From F23-B02 sp963625655 (GTDB lineage Bacteria > Bacillota > Clostridia > Oscillospirales > Oscillospiraceae), in contig CAVFTS010000030.1 in NCBI GenBank assembly GCA_963625655.1, positions 1 through 22,356 on the forward strand: DNA of 22,356 nt, read 5' to 3'. The first letter of the stretch is position 1; each line of letters begins with the position of its first letter. The notes under the pieces were generated by a model, which saw nothing but the letters and a program-made list of their open reading frames with translations, was not told where the DNA came from and did no database searches. This document shows, in pieces, positions 1 through 7,316 of this stretch. The translations under genes were made by a program, and so were the position numbers.

Positions 1-103
1 CTGACTTTTGAACCCTTTTTCGGTGCTTATTTAGCATAAGCTTTGTTCTTACATTATCTAATTTTCAAGGTACAATTCCTGCCGCCGCCCTCAAGGTGAC
101 AGC
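1..103 (-). other. 5' leader of a stable RNA (probably rRNA) transcript, incomplete
   Basis: This is the start of the transcript made from P1 and P2, read leftward. It includes the string ACCTTGAAAATTAG at about 60-75 on the minus strand, which resembles sequences common in rRNA leaders and spacers of Firmicutes (boxA-like area). No 16S or 23S core sequence is reached. A sequence end placed so close to an rRNA operon would be normal for a contig broken at a repeat. The leader of a tRNA cluster is the main alternative. Confidence 0.5.
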
Positions 104-109
104 TTGTCT

Positions 110-138
110 ACTATAGCACGTTATGTTCTCTTTGTCAA
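110..138 (-). promoter_or_regulatory. Proximal tandem sigma-A promoter (P2) of the same operon
   Basis: On the minus strand there is a perfect -35 TTGACA (complement of 133-138), a 17-base spacer and a -10 TATAGT (complement of 110-115). Transcription would start near base 103 and run off the left edge. The T runs at 142-147, 152-157 and 164-171 are A-tracts on the transcribed side, spaced about one helical turn apart just upstream of the -35. That arrangement suggests an UP element or intrinsic curvature. Confidence 0.8.
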
Positions 139-203
139 CACTTTTTTCTGATTTTTTCAAATCTTTTTTTTGCGCTGCATTGTCTCCCGCAACGTGCTTT
201 GTT

Positions 204-232
204 AGAATACCACCGCTTTAGTGCTTTGTCAA
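204..232 (-). promoter_or_regulatory. Distal tandem sigma-A promoter (P1) of a stable-RNA operon off the left edge
   Basis: On the minus strand there is a perfect -35 TTGACA (complement of 227-232), a 17-base spacer and a -10 TATTCT (complement of 204-209). A/T tracts lie upstream at about 233-270. A second promoter of the same quality lies 94 bases downstream, and no minus-strand gene follows before the left edge. Tandem near-consensus promoters with A-tract upstream elements are typical of rRNA operons in Firmicutes. The link to rRNA is inference, because the RNA itself is outside the window. Confidence 0.75.
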
Positions 233-318
233 CAGTTTTTTGCCGAAAATCGCAAACTTTTTTCACTATTTTGTTGCGGCACTAAATATTGTGGAGATGA
301 CTTGGACATAATAACTAC

Positions 319-1839
319 ATGTCTGATTTTACCGAATTTTTCCGCCGGAAAAGCTCCGGCGATGAGTCTCATCCGAGGCGCCGTCCCGAATATCCGGAAC
401 CCATAAGCACGAAAACGCTCAAGAACATTTTTGCCGACTGCGGCGATTTTCAAGCCAGAGAGATCGACTGCGGGCTCTTGGGACGCAGCACCGTTACGCT
501 GTGCTGGCTCGACGGCGTCGTCGGCGGCAGCGACATGAGTTCCGACGTTCTTCGCCCGCTCACCGATTTTCTGCGCACCGGCGACGCTCCGAGCCCGGAG
601 CGTCTGCTCTCCGGCGCCGTTTACAGCGGCACCGCTCAGCGCCGGGACGACGCCGACTCCCTCGTGACCGACATAACGCAGGGCTGCTGTGCCGTCGTGT
701 TTGACGGGGAGGCGTGCGCCGTCACCTTCGAGATTCGCTCTCCCACGGCACAGCGGAGCATCGGCGAGCCTACGATTGAGAAATCGCTCAAGGGCGGCAA
801 GGACTCCTTTGTCGAAACCTTGCGAACCAACACCGCACTCGTGCGAAAGCGCATCTGCAACCCGGCGCTGAAGCTCAAGAGCGGCGTCGTCGGCAGAAAG
901 AGCCGCACCAACGTCGCCGTCATGTACGTTGACGGCGTTGCAGACCCTGCGGTCGTGGCGGAGCTCCGGCGCCGCCTTTCCAGCATCGACATCGACGGCG
1001 CTCTCGCCACGGACAGCATCGAGGAGTACATCGCAGACCGCCCCCGTTCTCCCTTTCCGCAGCTTCTGCACACCGAGCGCCCCGACAGATTCTCACGCCA
1101 GCTGCTTAACGGCAGAGTGGGGCTTATCGTTGACGGGCTGCCAATCGGCTTTCTGCTGCCGGTCACCTTTGCGGAGTTTCTCCGTGTCCCGCAGGACGAT
1201 TCGCAGCACTTCCTCATAAACAGCGCCCTGTCGGTCATTCGCTGGTTTGCGACGGTCATTGCGCTTATTTTGCCCGCAATGTACGTTGCCATCGCCATGT
1301 ACCATCAGGAGATGATCCCCACAAAGCTGCTTGTGTCGGTCATCGAGTCGAAGAAAAACGTACCGTTTCCGACCTCGGTCGAGGTCTTGGGTATGCTCGT
1401 TGCCTTCGAGCTTTTGCAGGAGGCGGGACTTCGGCTCCCGAACCCCATCGGCGACACGGTGAGCATCATCGGCGCACTCATCGTCGGGCAAAGTGCGGTC
1501 TAGGCGAGCGTCATCTCGCCCATTGCCGTCATCGTCGTCGCCTTTGCGGGCATCTGCGGCTTTGCGCAGCCGAGTCAGGACCTCGGTGCGGCGCTGCGCT
1601 TGGGCAGGTTTCTGCTCGTGCTGGCGGCGATACTCTCCGGGCTGTTCGGCGTGACGGCGCTTTTGTGCTTCATTGTGTGGTACCTCTGCACCATGGACAG
1701 CTTCGGCGTGAACTACACCGCTCCGCTGTCCGGCGGCAGACTGGGTGCGCTCGCAAGAGCCTTCCTGCGCAAGCCGAAGAAGGAGGACAAATTCCGTGAG
1801 GCGGAGCTTAACACCCCCGACAGGAGAAATCAGAAATGA
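319..1839 (+). pseudogene. gerAA: GerA-family spore germinant receptor subunit A, interrupted by an in-frame TAG
   Basis: This is the A subunit of a GerA-type germinant receptor, which sits in the inner spore membrane and senses nutrients together with the B and C subunits. The first 394 codons carry the soluble N-terminal domain (for example ISTKTLKNIF near residue 30) and the first membrane helices, up to the family motif IGALIVGQSAV. TAG follows at 1501-1503. The same frame then continues with ASVISPIAVIVVAFAGI and further helices to TGA at 1837-1839, giving a normal 506 codons if TAG is read through. The family usually has Gln or another residue here, so one CAG to TAG change explains it. 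The start at 319 is the only in-frame ATG after the stop at 298 and has no clear ribosome binding site. The stop overlaps the gerC start (ATGA). Function is probably lost unless TAG is an error or is suppressed. Confidence 0.85.
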
Positions 1840-2997
1840 AGAAACTGACTGCACTTATCTGTGCGATAAACTGTCTGCTGCTCTGCTCGTGCAGCGGCGG
1901 CAGCATATATTCAAACTACCGTGAGGTGGAGCAGCTCATGATGATACAGGCGATGGGCTTCGACCGCTGCGACGGCGGCGTAGAGCTTTCGGTGTCGTCC
2001 GGCACCGGGGGGGCTTGCCGGGCAGGGCGAAGGCGAGGGCGGCGCTCAGATCGTCCGCATGAGTGCCGCCGCCGAGACCCTGCTCACCGCTCAGGAGCTG
2101 ATCCGGGACTACAGCGCCGGCGAGGAGCTGTTTTTTGCGCACACCTCGTACATCGTCATCGGCTCGGACGCCCTGTCGGACGGTCTGGAATACTACCTCG
2201 ACTACATTGAGCGCAACGATACCTTCCGGCTCGACATTCCCGTGTTTGCGGCGTCGGGCGGGAGCGCAAAGGAGCTTGTGGTCGGCACCGGCAGCGACGG
2301 CTACGATGCGGTGAACGTGCTGCGCTCGATCGAGCGAAACCTCGGCGTTCGGGGCGACGGTCACGTCTACACCGCAGGCGAGATCGCTGCCGACCTCAAC
2401 GTAAACGGTTCGGCACTCATCTGCGCCGTCAAGACGGTGCCTGTCGGAGACACGATAAAGGACGCAGCGGAGGGCGAGCGGACCGCCGTGTTCGACGGCT
2501 ATGCCGTCATCGGCGGCGGCAGGGCGATAGCGCAGCTAAATGCTCACGACGCCCTTGCCGTGAATCTGCTTTTGAACCGTTCGGGTCCGAGCATGATAGC
2601 GGTCGAGGCGGAGAACATTACGGCGACGCTCCAGCTCGACGACAGCGGCTGCGATATAACGCCGATTTTCGACGGTGACGCTCTTTGCGGGCTCAACGTC
2701 AGCCTCAAGGTGAGCGCCGCACTTTCCGAGTACCGTGGAGAGCCGGACATTGCGGAGCTGAACCGTGCCTTTGAGCGTAACCTGCACTCCCGCCTTGACG
2801 CTGCGCTCACGCTTTCCCGTGAAACCGGCTGCGACTTCATGCAGCTCGGCGCTCTGCTGCAAAAGCAGCAGCCCCTGACCATGTCCGGCATGGACACGGA
2901 GCTTCAGCGCCTGCTGCCGAATTTGTATATATATATAAATGTAGAGACCGAGATAGATCGGGGCTTTGTGCTGAGCCGACCGGAGGTGGGAAAATGA
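1836..2997 (+). pseudogene. gerAC: Ger(x)C-family germination lipoprotein, frameshifted in a G7 run
   Basis: This is the C subunit of the germinant receptor, normally a lipoprotein on the outer face of the inner spore membrane. The N-terminus has a signal peptide and lipobox ending LLCSC, with Cys19 as the likely lipidation site. GGAG lies 9 bases before the ATG. The frame from 1836 is homologous up to about base 2006 (YREVEQLMMIQAMGFDR is typical). It then runs into seven consecutive G at 2007-2013 and goes out of frame. Removing one G restores a continuous reading into the frame that holds the rest of the protein (AQELIRDYSAGEELFFAHTS and onward) and ends at TGA 2995-2997. The repaired product is 386 residues, normal for the family. 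It could be pseudogenisation, a homopolymer sequencing error, or slippage-based switching. Confidence 0.85.
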
Positions 2998-4118
2998 AGC
3001 CGGACTACAACAGACGGCAGCTGCTGTACCTCTGCTTTGTCATTTTTCTCGCCCCTGCGGCGCGGCTCATCCCCGTCAGCACGGCGTCCGCCGCAGGGAG
3101 CGCAAGCTGGCTCTCTCCGCTGCTTGCGCTCCCTGCCTCGCTTGCGTATCTGATGTTTCTGACGGAGTTTATGAAAAACCGCCGCACGGGCGAGGGTGCG
3201 GGCGAGCTTATGCTGCGCTACGGCGGTCCCGCCATAGGTCCTGCGTCGCTCGTACTGACCGCTGCGTTTTTGTTTTTCTACTGCGGCTTTCTGCTGCACA
3301 GCGGCGCATCACGCTTCACGGCGACCATCTACCCCGCAGCGACACCGCAGCCGTTTATCTGTACCGCACTCGTCATCGGCACGGTCGCAGCGCTCGGTCC
3401 GATGAAGGCGATCGTCAGAAGCGCCAAGATCTTTGCGCTGATCATCATCGCCGTGCTGCTGATCGTCGTGGTGCTGGCGATTGATTCGCTGAGCCTTGAG
3501 CGGCTTTTGCCGATCATACCCGAAAAGCCCTCGGCGCTTTTAAAAAGCACGCTCCCCGTCACCGACGTTCTGACCGGAGCCGTGGTATACGTCGCCTTTG
3601 CCGAGTTCGGCGCACCCGTGCGTTCGGGGCGCTTTAGGGCTTACGCACGGTGGATGCTGCTCTGCGCCGTGCTGCTGTCGCTCATGACGGCGGCGATCGT
3701 CGGCAGCTACGGAGCAACCCTCAGCGCCGAGCTCGTGTATCCGTTTTTCACGCTCACGAGGGGCATTTCGCTGTTCGGCTCGCTTGAGCGTGTCGAGGCG
3801 TTCATCGTTGCGATCTGGCTGTTTCCCGACTTCATCACCTTTGCGCTCATGGCGGCGTCGGGGCTGCGGTGCCTGCAGCTTGCCTTCGGCTACCGTCCGA
3901 GTGCCGACCCCAAGCGCCGCAGCTCGTTTAAAAACGGGCGCTGGCTCATCTTTCCCGGCATTGCGGCAACCCTTGCGACGACCTTTTTTATCCCCTCGGA
4001 CGCAGAGTCGCTGAAGCTATTGAGCGAGGTCGTCGTCCCCGTCCTCAACGCCGGAGTTCTGCTCCTCATCCTCCCGCTGTGCCATGTGATCGGCAGGCTG
4101 AGAAAGGCTCGGAAATGA
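2994..4118 (+). CDS. gerAB: GerB-family spore germination permease (receptor subunit B)
   Basis: This is the integral membrane subunit of the germinant receptor, related to amino-acid permeases of the APC superfamily and thought to bind or pass the germinant. The 374 residues contain about ten hydrophobic segments. Recognisable stretches are RRQLLYLCFVIFLAPAARL at the N-terminus, VYVAFAEFGAPV in the middle and ERVEAFIVAIWLFPDF late, all typical of this family. The length is normal and the frame is intact. GGAGG stands 7 to 8 bases before the ATG, and the start overlaps the gerC stop (ATGA), so translation is probably coupled. It is the only intact member of this three-gene operon, so on its own it would not make a working GerA-type receptor. 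Confidence 0.88.
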   Translation: MKPDYNRRQLLYLCFVIFLAPAARLIPVSTASAAGSASWLSPLLALPASLAYLMFLTEFMKNRRTGEGAGELMLRYGGPAIGPASLVLTAAFLFFYCGFLLHSGASRFTATIYPAATPQPFICTALVIGTVAALGPMKAIVRSAKIFALIIIAVLLIVVVLAIDSLSLERLLPIIPEKPSALLKSTLPVTDVLTGAVVYVAFAEFGAPVRSGRFRAYARWMLLCAVLLSLMTAAIVGSYGATLSAELVYPFFTLTRGISLFGSLERVEAFIVAIWLFPDFITFALMAASGLRCLQLAFGYRPSADPKRRSSFKNGRWLIFPGIAATLATTFFIPSDAESLKLLSEVVVPVLNAGVLLLILPLCHVIGRLRKARK

Positions 4119-4121
4119 CAA

Positions 4122-4145
4122 AAGCCACGACTAATGTCGTGGCTT
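4122..4145 (-). terminator. Shared terminator between gerB (+) and rpsT (-)
   Basis: A perfect 10-base-pair stem (AAGCCACGAC / GTCGTGGCTT) with loop TAAT lies between the convergent gerB and rpsT. Read on the minus strand the stem is followed by TTTTGTC, which fits an intrinsic terminator for rpsT. On the plus strand the tail is less U-rich, so it is weaker for gerB. Confidence 0.75.
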
Positions 4146-4163
4146 AATATCATTCACAGGGAA

Positions 4164-4427
4164 TCAGTTCATCTTGTTGAGCTTGACGGTCATTGCGGAC
4201 TTCTTGTGTGCTGCATTGTTCTTGTGAAGCAGACCCTTTGCTGCTGCCTTGTCGACCGCCTTGACTGCGACCTTGTAGCTCTCGGCTGCTGCGGTCTTCT
4301 CGCCGCCTTCGACTGCTGCATCAAACTTCTTGATGACGGTCTTGAGTGCGGTCTTGTCTGCACGGTTCTTTGCACGAAGCTGCTTGGACTTCTCGTCTCT
4401 CTTTGCTGCGGACTTAATGTTGGGCAT
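4164..4427 (-). CDS. rpsT: 30S ribosomal protein S20
   Basis: S20 is a small primary-binding protein of the 30S subunit that contacts 16S rRNA. The protein begins MPNIKSAAKRDEKSK, has the run of Lys/Arg/Ala helices typical of bS20 and ends HKKSAMTVKLNKMN. It is 87 residues, the usual length. The ATG at 4427 was preferred over the upstream GTG at 4436, because GGAGG lies 8 bases before this ATG but abuts the GTG, and because the family starts with MPNIKSA. It is transcribed alone, from a sigma-A promoter about 200 bases upstream, toward the hairpin at 4122-4145. Confidence 0.96.
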   Translation of the reverse strand: MPNIKSAAKRDEKSKQLRAKNRADKTALKTVIKKFDAAVEGGEKTAAAESYKVAVKAVDKAAAKGLLHKNNAAHKKSAMTVKLNKMN

Positions 4428-4477
4428 ATGGCGCACCTCCTCCTATAACTTAGTAACGCAAATCCACACGGGATCTT

Positions 4478-4503
4478 CCGGCGATACCGACGGTACACGC
4501 CGG
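4478..4503 (-). promoter_or_regulatory. Structured hairpin in the long 5' leader of rpsT
   Basis: The rpsT transcript predicted from the promoter at 4621-4649 has a leader of about 185 nt before the ribosome binding site, long for a single-gene ribosomal transcript. It contains a two-part hairpin: CCGGCG pairs with CGCCGG, and TACC with GGTA inside it. A role in autoregulation by S20 is inferred only. I do not recognise a named leader family. The stretch 4428-4742 holds this leader, the rpsT promoter and the gpr promoter, with no convincing gene. Confidence 0.45.
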
Positions 4504-4620
4504 TTGTCAGACTGATCGTGCGTCCGATGGAAGTTATCGAAACGCAAAGTGAGCTGACGGTTACTGCCGTTGGGACTGAAATCAACGTAACGAATCACGA
4601 GCATAGGCTCGCAGATAAGC

Positions 4621-4649
4621 ATTTTAGCATCTAATCCCCGAAATTGCAA
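4621..4649 (-). promoter_or_regulatory. Sigma-A promoter of rpsT
   Basis: On the minus strand there is TTGCAA (complement of 4644-4649), a 17-base spacer and TAAAAT (complement of 4621-4626). It is the best sigma-A match upstream of rpsT and is divergent from the gpr promoter. Confidence 0.65.
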
Positions 4650-4709
4650 GGTTTTTTCGGTGTTTTTGTATTATTTTTTTGCACTCACATTATCTTCCCC
4701 AAATTTGGA

Positions 4710-4716
4710 CATACTA
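4710..4716 (+). promoter_or_regulatory. Forespore (sigma-F/sigma-G type) -10 element of gpr
   Basis: CATACTA at 4710-4716 matches the -10 consensus of forespore sigma factors (CATnnTA). The -35 region at about 4687-4692 (ACATTA) is only a partial match to GCATA-like elements. In Bacillus subtilis gpr is transcribed by sigma-F and sigma-G, which agrees. The predicted leader is short and carries GGAGG at 4733-4737, 5 bases before the ATG at 4743. Confidence 0.5.
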
Positions 4717-4742
4717 TACAATATATTGTGACGGAGGTTGTC

Positions 4743-5515
4743 ATGCAAAGATCAAACGTTCGCACGGACCTTGCAAGCGAGGTCGTGCAGAGACCCGAAA
4801 ATGCGTCCCTTGCGGGGCTTGAGCTTAATGAGGAGCGCATCTGCGGCTGCCGTGTCACCGCAGTTAAGATAAACGGCGGCGAGGCGTCTAAAGTGTTATG
4901 TAAACCTATTGGCAATTATCTTACCTTGGAGCTTGACGAATATATACGCCGTCGGGAAAATTCCTTCTCCGATGCCGCAAACGCCCTGTCGCAGCTCATG
5001 CGCCGCTTTGCGGAAATTCAAAATGCGCAGAGCTTCCTTGTCGCTTGTCTCGGCAATCGTGGCATAACGCCCGACGCCGTCGGCCCCGAAGTCTCGGACA
5101 GTCTCATCATCACACGGCATCTGAAGCAGAGTCTGCCGCAGGAGTTTGCGGCGCTGTGCGGTCTTGTGCAGCCCGACTGCGTTATCGCAGTCGATGCTCT
5201 CGCAAGCGGCGAGCTTGACAGGCTGTGCCGCAACGTGCAAATCTGCGACAGCGGGATTGCGCCCGGCTCCGGCGTCGGCAATGACCGTGCGAGCTTAACC
5301 GTGAGTCGCTCGGCGTTCCCGTTATTGCCGTCGGCGTGCCGACGGTCATCGATGCCGCTGCGTTTTGCGCAGACGAATCGGCGGCGGGGCTGTTCGTCAC
5401 GCCGAGGAATATCGACGAGCTTGTGCGTTCCGTTTCAAAGCTTGTGGCTTACGGCTTAAACCTTGCGCTGCATCCGGGGCTGAGCATTGCCGACATTGAT
5501 ATGCTTGTGGAGTAA
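4743..5515 (+). pseudogene. gpr: Germination protease GPR, frameshifted and with a shortened core
   Basis: GPR degrades the small acid-soluble proteins that coat spore DNA at germination (peptidase family A25). VRTDLASEV lies near the N-terminus, where processing occurs in the family. GNYLTLELDEYIR, TPDAVGP (Asp111), VIAVDALAS (Asp151) and GIAPGSGVGN are all family motifs. The two Asp correspond to Asp127 and Asp193, the proposed catalytic pair in B. megaterium GPR, but they are 40 residues apart here against 66 there. The stretch normally reading like VSAIAPGVLGxTGIET is missing after LPQEF. After codon TTA (5295-5297) the frame shifts. Adding one base near 5298-5302 restores RESLGVPVIAVGVPTVIDA and continues to TAA at 5513-5515. 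The repaired product would be about 257 residues, against roughly 320-370 usually. The ATG at 4743 is chosen for its ribosome binding site and homology. Probably non-functional. Confidence 0.85.
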
Positions 5516-5517
5516 AA

Positions 5518-5533
5518 GGTTTCACGTGAAACA
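5518..5533. promoter_or_regulatory. parS centromere site 1
   Basis: This 16-base near-palindrome has core GTTTCACGTGAAAC and matches the bacterial parS consensus TGTTTCACGTGAAACA at 15 of 16 positions (the first base is G). It lies just after the gpr stop and 28 bases centre-to-centre from the second site. ParB would load here. Confidence 0.93.
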
Positions 5534-5545
5534 AAAATCTTAAAA

Positions 5546-5561
5546 TGTTTCACGTGAAACG
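5546..5561. promoter_or_regulatory. parS centromere site 2, abutting the parA promoter
   Basis: The 16-mer matches the parS consensus at 15 of 16 positions (the last base is G). Its final base is immediately followed by the -35 hexamer of the parA promoter (5562-5567), so ParB bound or spreading from here should affect parAB transcription. Confidence 0.93.
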
Positions 5562-5590
5562 TTGAAAAATGCTAACGACCTTGCTATAAT
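5562..5590 (+). promoter_or_regulatory. Sigma-A promoter of parA
   Basis: TTGAAA (5562-5567), a 17-base spacer and a perfect TATAAT (5585-5590). The predicted start near 5597 leaves a leader of about 13 nt that just holds the ribosome binding site GAGGTGAGG. It probably drives parA-parB and possibly serS and mscL. Confidence 0.8.
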
Positions 5591-5609
5591 GGAGAAAAGA
5601 GGTGAGGTC

Positions 5610-6368
5610 ATGTCTAAAATAATCGCCATTGCGAACCAAAAGGGCGGCGTCGGCAAAACGACGACGGCGGTAAATCTCTGCTGCGCCCTTAAAATGAAGG
5701 GTAAGCGTGTCCTTTTGCTCGACTGCGATCCGCAGGGCAACAGCAGCTCCGGAATGGGAGTTGACAAGCACGGGACACCGAGCGCCTACGAGCTGATAAC
5801 CAAAGCCGCAGACATCTCGGACTGCATCCGCAAAACTCCGTACGGCGACGTGATACCGTCGAACAAGGAGCTGTCGGGCGCCACCGTCGAGCTTGTGAAC
5901 AAGGTCAGGCGTGAGTACGTCCTCAAGGACGCACTGCAGCTCGTCTACAACGACTACGACTACATATTTATCGACTGTCCGCCTTCGCTTGAGCTTTTAA
6001 CGCTCAACGCTCTCGTCGCAGCGGACAGCGTACTCATTCCGATGCAGTGCGAGTATTATGCGCTTGAGGGCATCGCCGACCTGATGACCACGATAAAGCT
6101 TTGCAACAAGCGTTTAAACCCGTCGCTGAAAATACAGGGCATCGTGCTGACGATGTACGATTCGAGAACGAACCTTACGCAGCAGGTGGCGTTTGAGCTG
6201 AAGGAATACTTCGGCGGCAAGGTCTACGAAACGGTAATACCCCGTTCGGTGCGTCTTTCGGAGGCGCCGAGTCACGGCAAGCCGGGCGTTGCGTATGACA
6301 AGATCGGCAAGGGAAGCAGAGCTTATATGCGCCTTGCCGAGGAATTTATGAAAAAAGAGCGGCGATAA
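5610..6368 (+). CDS. parA: Chromosome-partitioning ATPase ParA (Soj)
   Basis: ParA/Soj is a deviant-Walker ATPase that works with ParB and parS in origin segregation and, in Bacillus, regulates DnaA. The protein opens MSKIIAIANQKGGVGKTTTA, with the deviant Walker A motif at residues 10-18. LLDCDPQGN follows near residue 40 and the Walker B-like YIFIDCPPSLELLTLNAL lies mid-protein. Length is 252 residues, typical for chromosomal Soj. The ATG at 5610 is used because it follows GAGGTGAGG closely. An in-frame TTG at 5562 would lie inside the promoter -35. It is followed 10 bases later by parB. Confidence 0.95.
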   Translation: MSKIIAIANQKGGVGKTTTAVNLCCALKMKGKRVLLLDCDPQGNSSSGMGVDKHGTPSAYELITKAADISDCIRKTPYGDVIPSNKELSGATVELVNKVRREYVLKDALQLVYNDYDYIFIDCPPSLELLTLNALVAADSVLIPMQCEYYALEGIADLMTTIKLCNKRLNPSLKIQGIVLTMYDSRTNLTQQVAFELKEYFGGKVYETVIPRSVRLSEAPSHGKPGVAYDKIGKGSRAYMRLAEEFMKKERR

Positions 6369-6378
6369 GGAGGCAAAA

Positions 6379-7275
6379 ATGGCGAAAGATACGAAAAAGG
6401 GTCTCGGAACGGGACTTTCGGCGCTTTTCGGCGAGGATTTTCTGTCCGACAGCGACGATGCGGAGCTTCTTTACGTTCCGCTGAGCAAGGTCGAGCCGAG
6501 AGCCGATCAGCCGAGATCGAGCTTTGACGATGCGGCGCTCTCGGAGCTTGCGGATTCAATAGCGCAATACGGGCTTATACAGCCCATCACGGTGCGAAAG
6601 CAAAACAGCGGCTATTATCAGATAATAGCAGGCGAGCGGCGCTGGAGAGCGTCACGCATGGCGGGCCTTGACGAGGTCCCCGTGCGTGTCATCAGCGCAG
6701 ACGACCGCAGAGTTGCGGAGCTGGCGCTCGTCGAAAACCTGCAAAGGGAGGACTTAAACCCCATTGAGGAAGCGCAGGGCTACAAAACGCTCATGGAGGA
6801 GTACGGTCTGACGCAGGAGGAGGCGGCAAGAAGCGTGGGGAAGTCACGTCCCGCCATTACGAACACGCTGCGTCTGCTGAGCCTCGCCCCAGATGTGCGC
6901 AAGCTCGTCGAGCAGGGACTGCTCTCGTCGGGTCACGCAAGGACGCTGCTGCCGGTACAGGACGGGAAATTGCAGCTTGAGCTTGCAAAGAAGATCATAA
7001 CCGACGGGCTTTCGGTGCGAAAGACCGAACAGCTGGTCAGCAGGACGCTCAAATCCCTCATGCGGGAGCCGGAGGAGCCTGTCGAACCCGGCTTTACCGT
7101 CGATTACATAGCCGACACCTCGGAGCAGCTCACGAAGCTGCTGTCACGCAAGGTCAGTCTGGACGTAAATAAAAAAGGCGGCAGGATAGTTTTGGAATTT
7201 TATGGTTCTGATGACAGGGAAGCGCTCATCTCAAACCTCGTTCGAATGGGCAAAAGCTGGACCTCGGAAAACTGA
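6379..7275 (+). CDS. parB: Chromosome-partitioning protein ParB (Spo0J)
   Basis: ParB is the CTP-dependent clamp that loads at parS and spreads along DNA, stimulates ParA and recruits SMC. Visible parts are a basic N-terminal peptide KKGLGTGLSALFG (residues 6-18) of the kind that stimulates ParA; the nucleotide-binding motif GERRWRA at 85-91; ENLQREDLNPIEEA at about 120-132; and a helix-turn-helix at about 144-165 for parS recognition. A C-terminal dimerisation region ends the protein. Length is 298 residues, normal. AAGGAGG precedes the ATG. No noc or rsmG (gidB) gene lies upstream, unlike the order in Bacillus; gpr is there instead. Confidence 0.95.
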   Translation: MAKDTKKGLGTGLSALFGEDFLSDSDDAELLYVPLSKVEPRADQPRSSFDDAALSELADSIAQYGLIQPITVRKQNSGYYQIIAGERRWRASRMAGLDEVPVRVISADDRRVAELALVENLQREDLNPIEEAQGYKTLMEEYGLTQEEAARSVGKSRPAITNTLRLLSLAPDVRKLVEQGLLSSGHARTLLPVQDGKLQLELAKKIITDGLSVRKTEQLVSRTLKSLMREPEEPVEPGFTVDYIADTSEQLTKLLSRKVSLDVNKKGGRIVLEFYGSDDREALISNLVRMGKSWTSEN

Positions 7276-7287
7276 ATGTAATATAAT
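7258..7287 (+). promoter_or_regulatory. Possible sigma-A promoter of serS
   Basis: A perfect TATAAT at 7282-7287 lies 18 bases after a weak -35 (TGGACC, 4 of 6 matches), overlapping the end of parB. The gap between parB and serS is only 41 bases, so there is no room for a serine T-box leader, which often precedes serS in Firmicutes. Confidence 0.35.
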
Positions 7288-7316
7288 CGTCACTAATTAT
7301 ACAAGGAGTAATCATT

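Noticed and set aside
307..313. CATAATA as a sigma-G -10 for the gerA operon
   Set aside because: The motif fits, but transcription would then start at or after the only possible ATG (319), and the -35 (TAAATA) is poor, so I do not list it as a feature.
1501..1503. TAG reassigned to an amino acid across the genome
   Set aside because: Only one internal TAG was seen and neighbouring germination genes have frameshifts, so mutation or error is much more likely than a changed genetic code.
4443..4649. Possible 68-residue upstream peptide in the rpsT leader
   Set aside because: Its first codons overlap the predicted rpsT promoter, it has no ribosome binding site and no recognisable sequence. A structured untranslated leader is the simpler reading.
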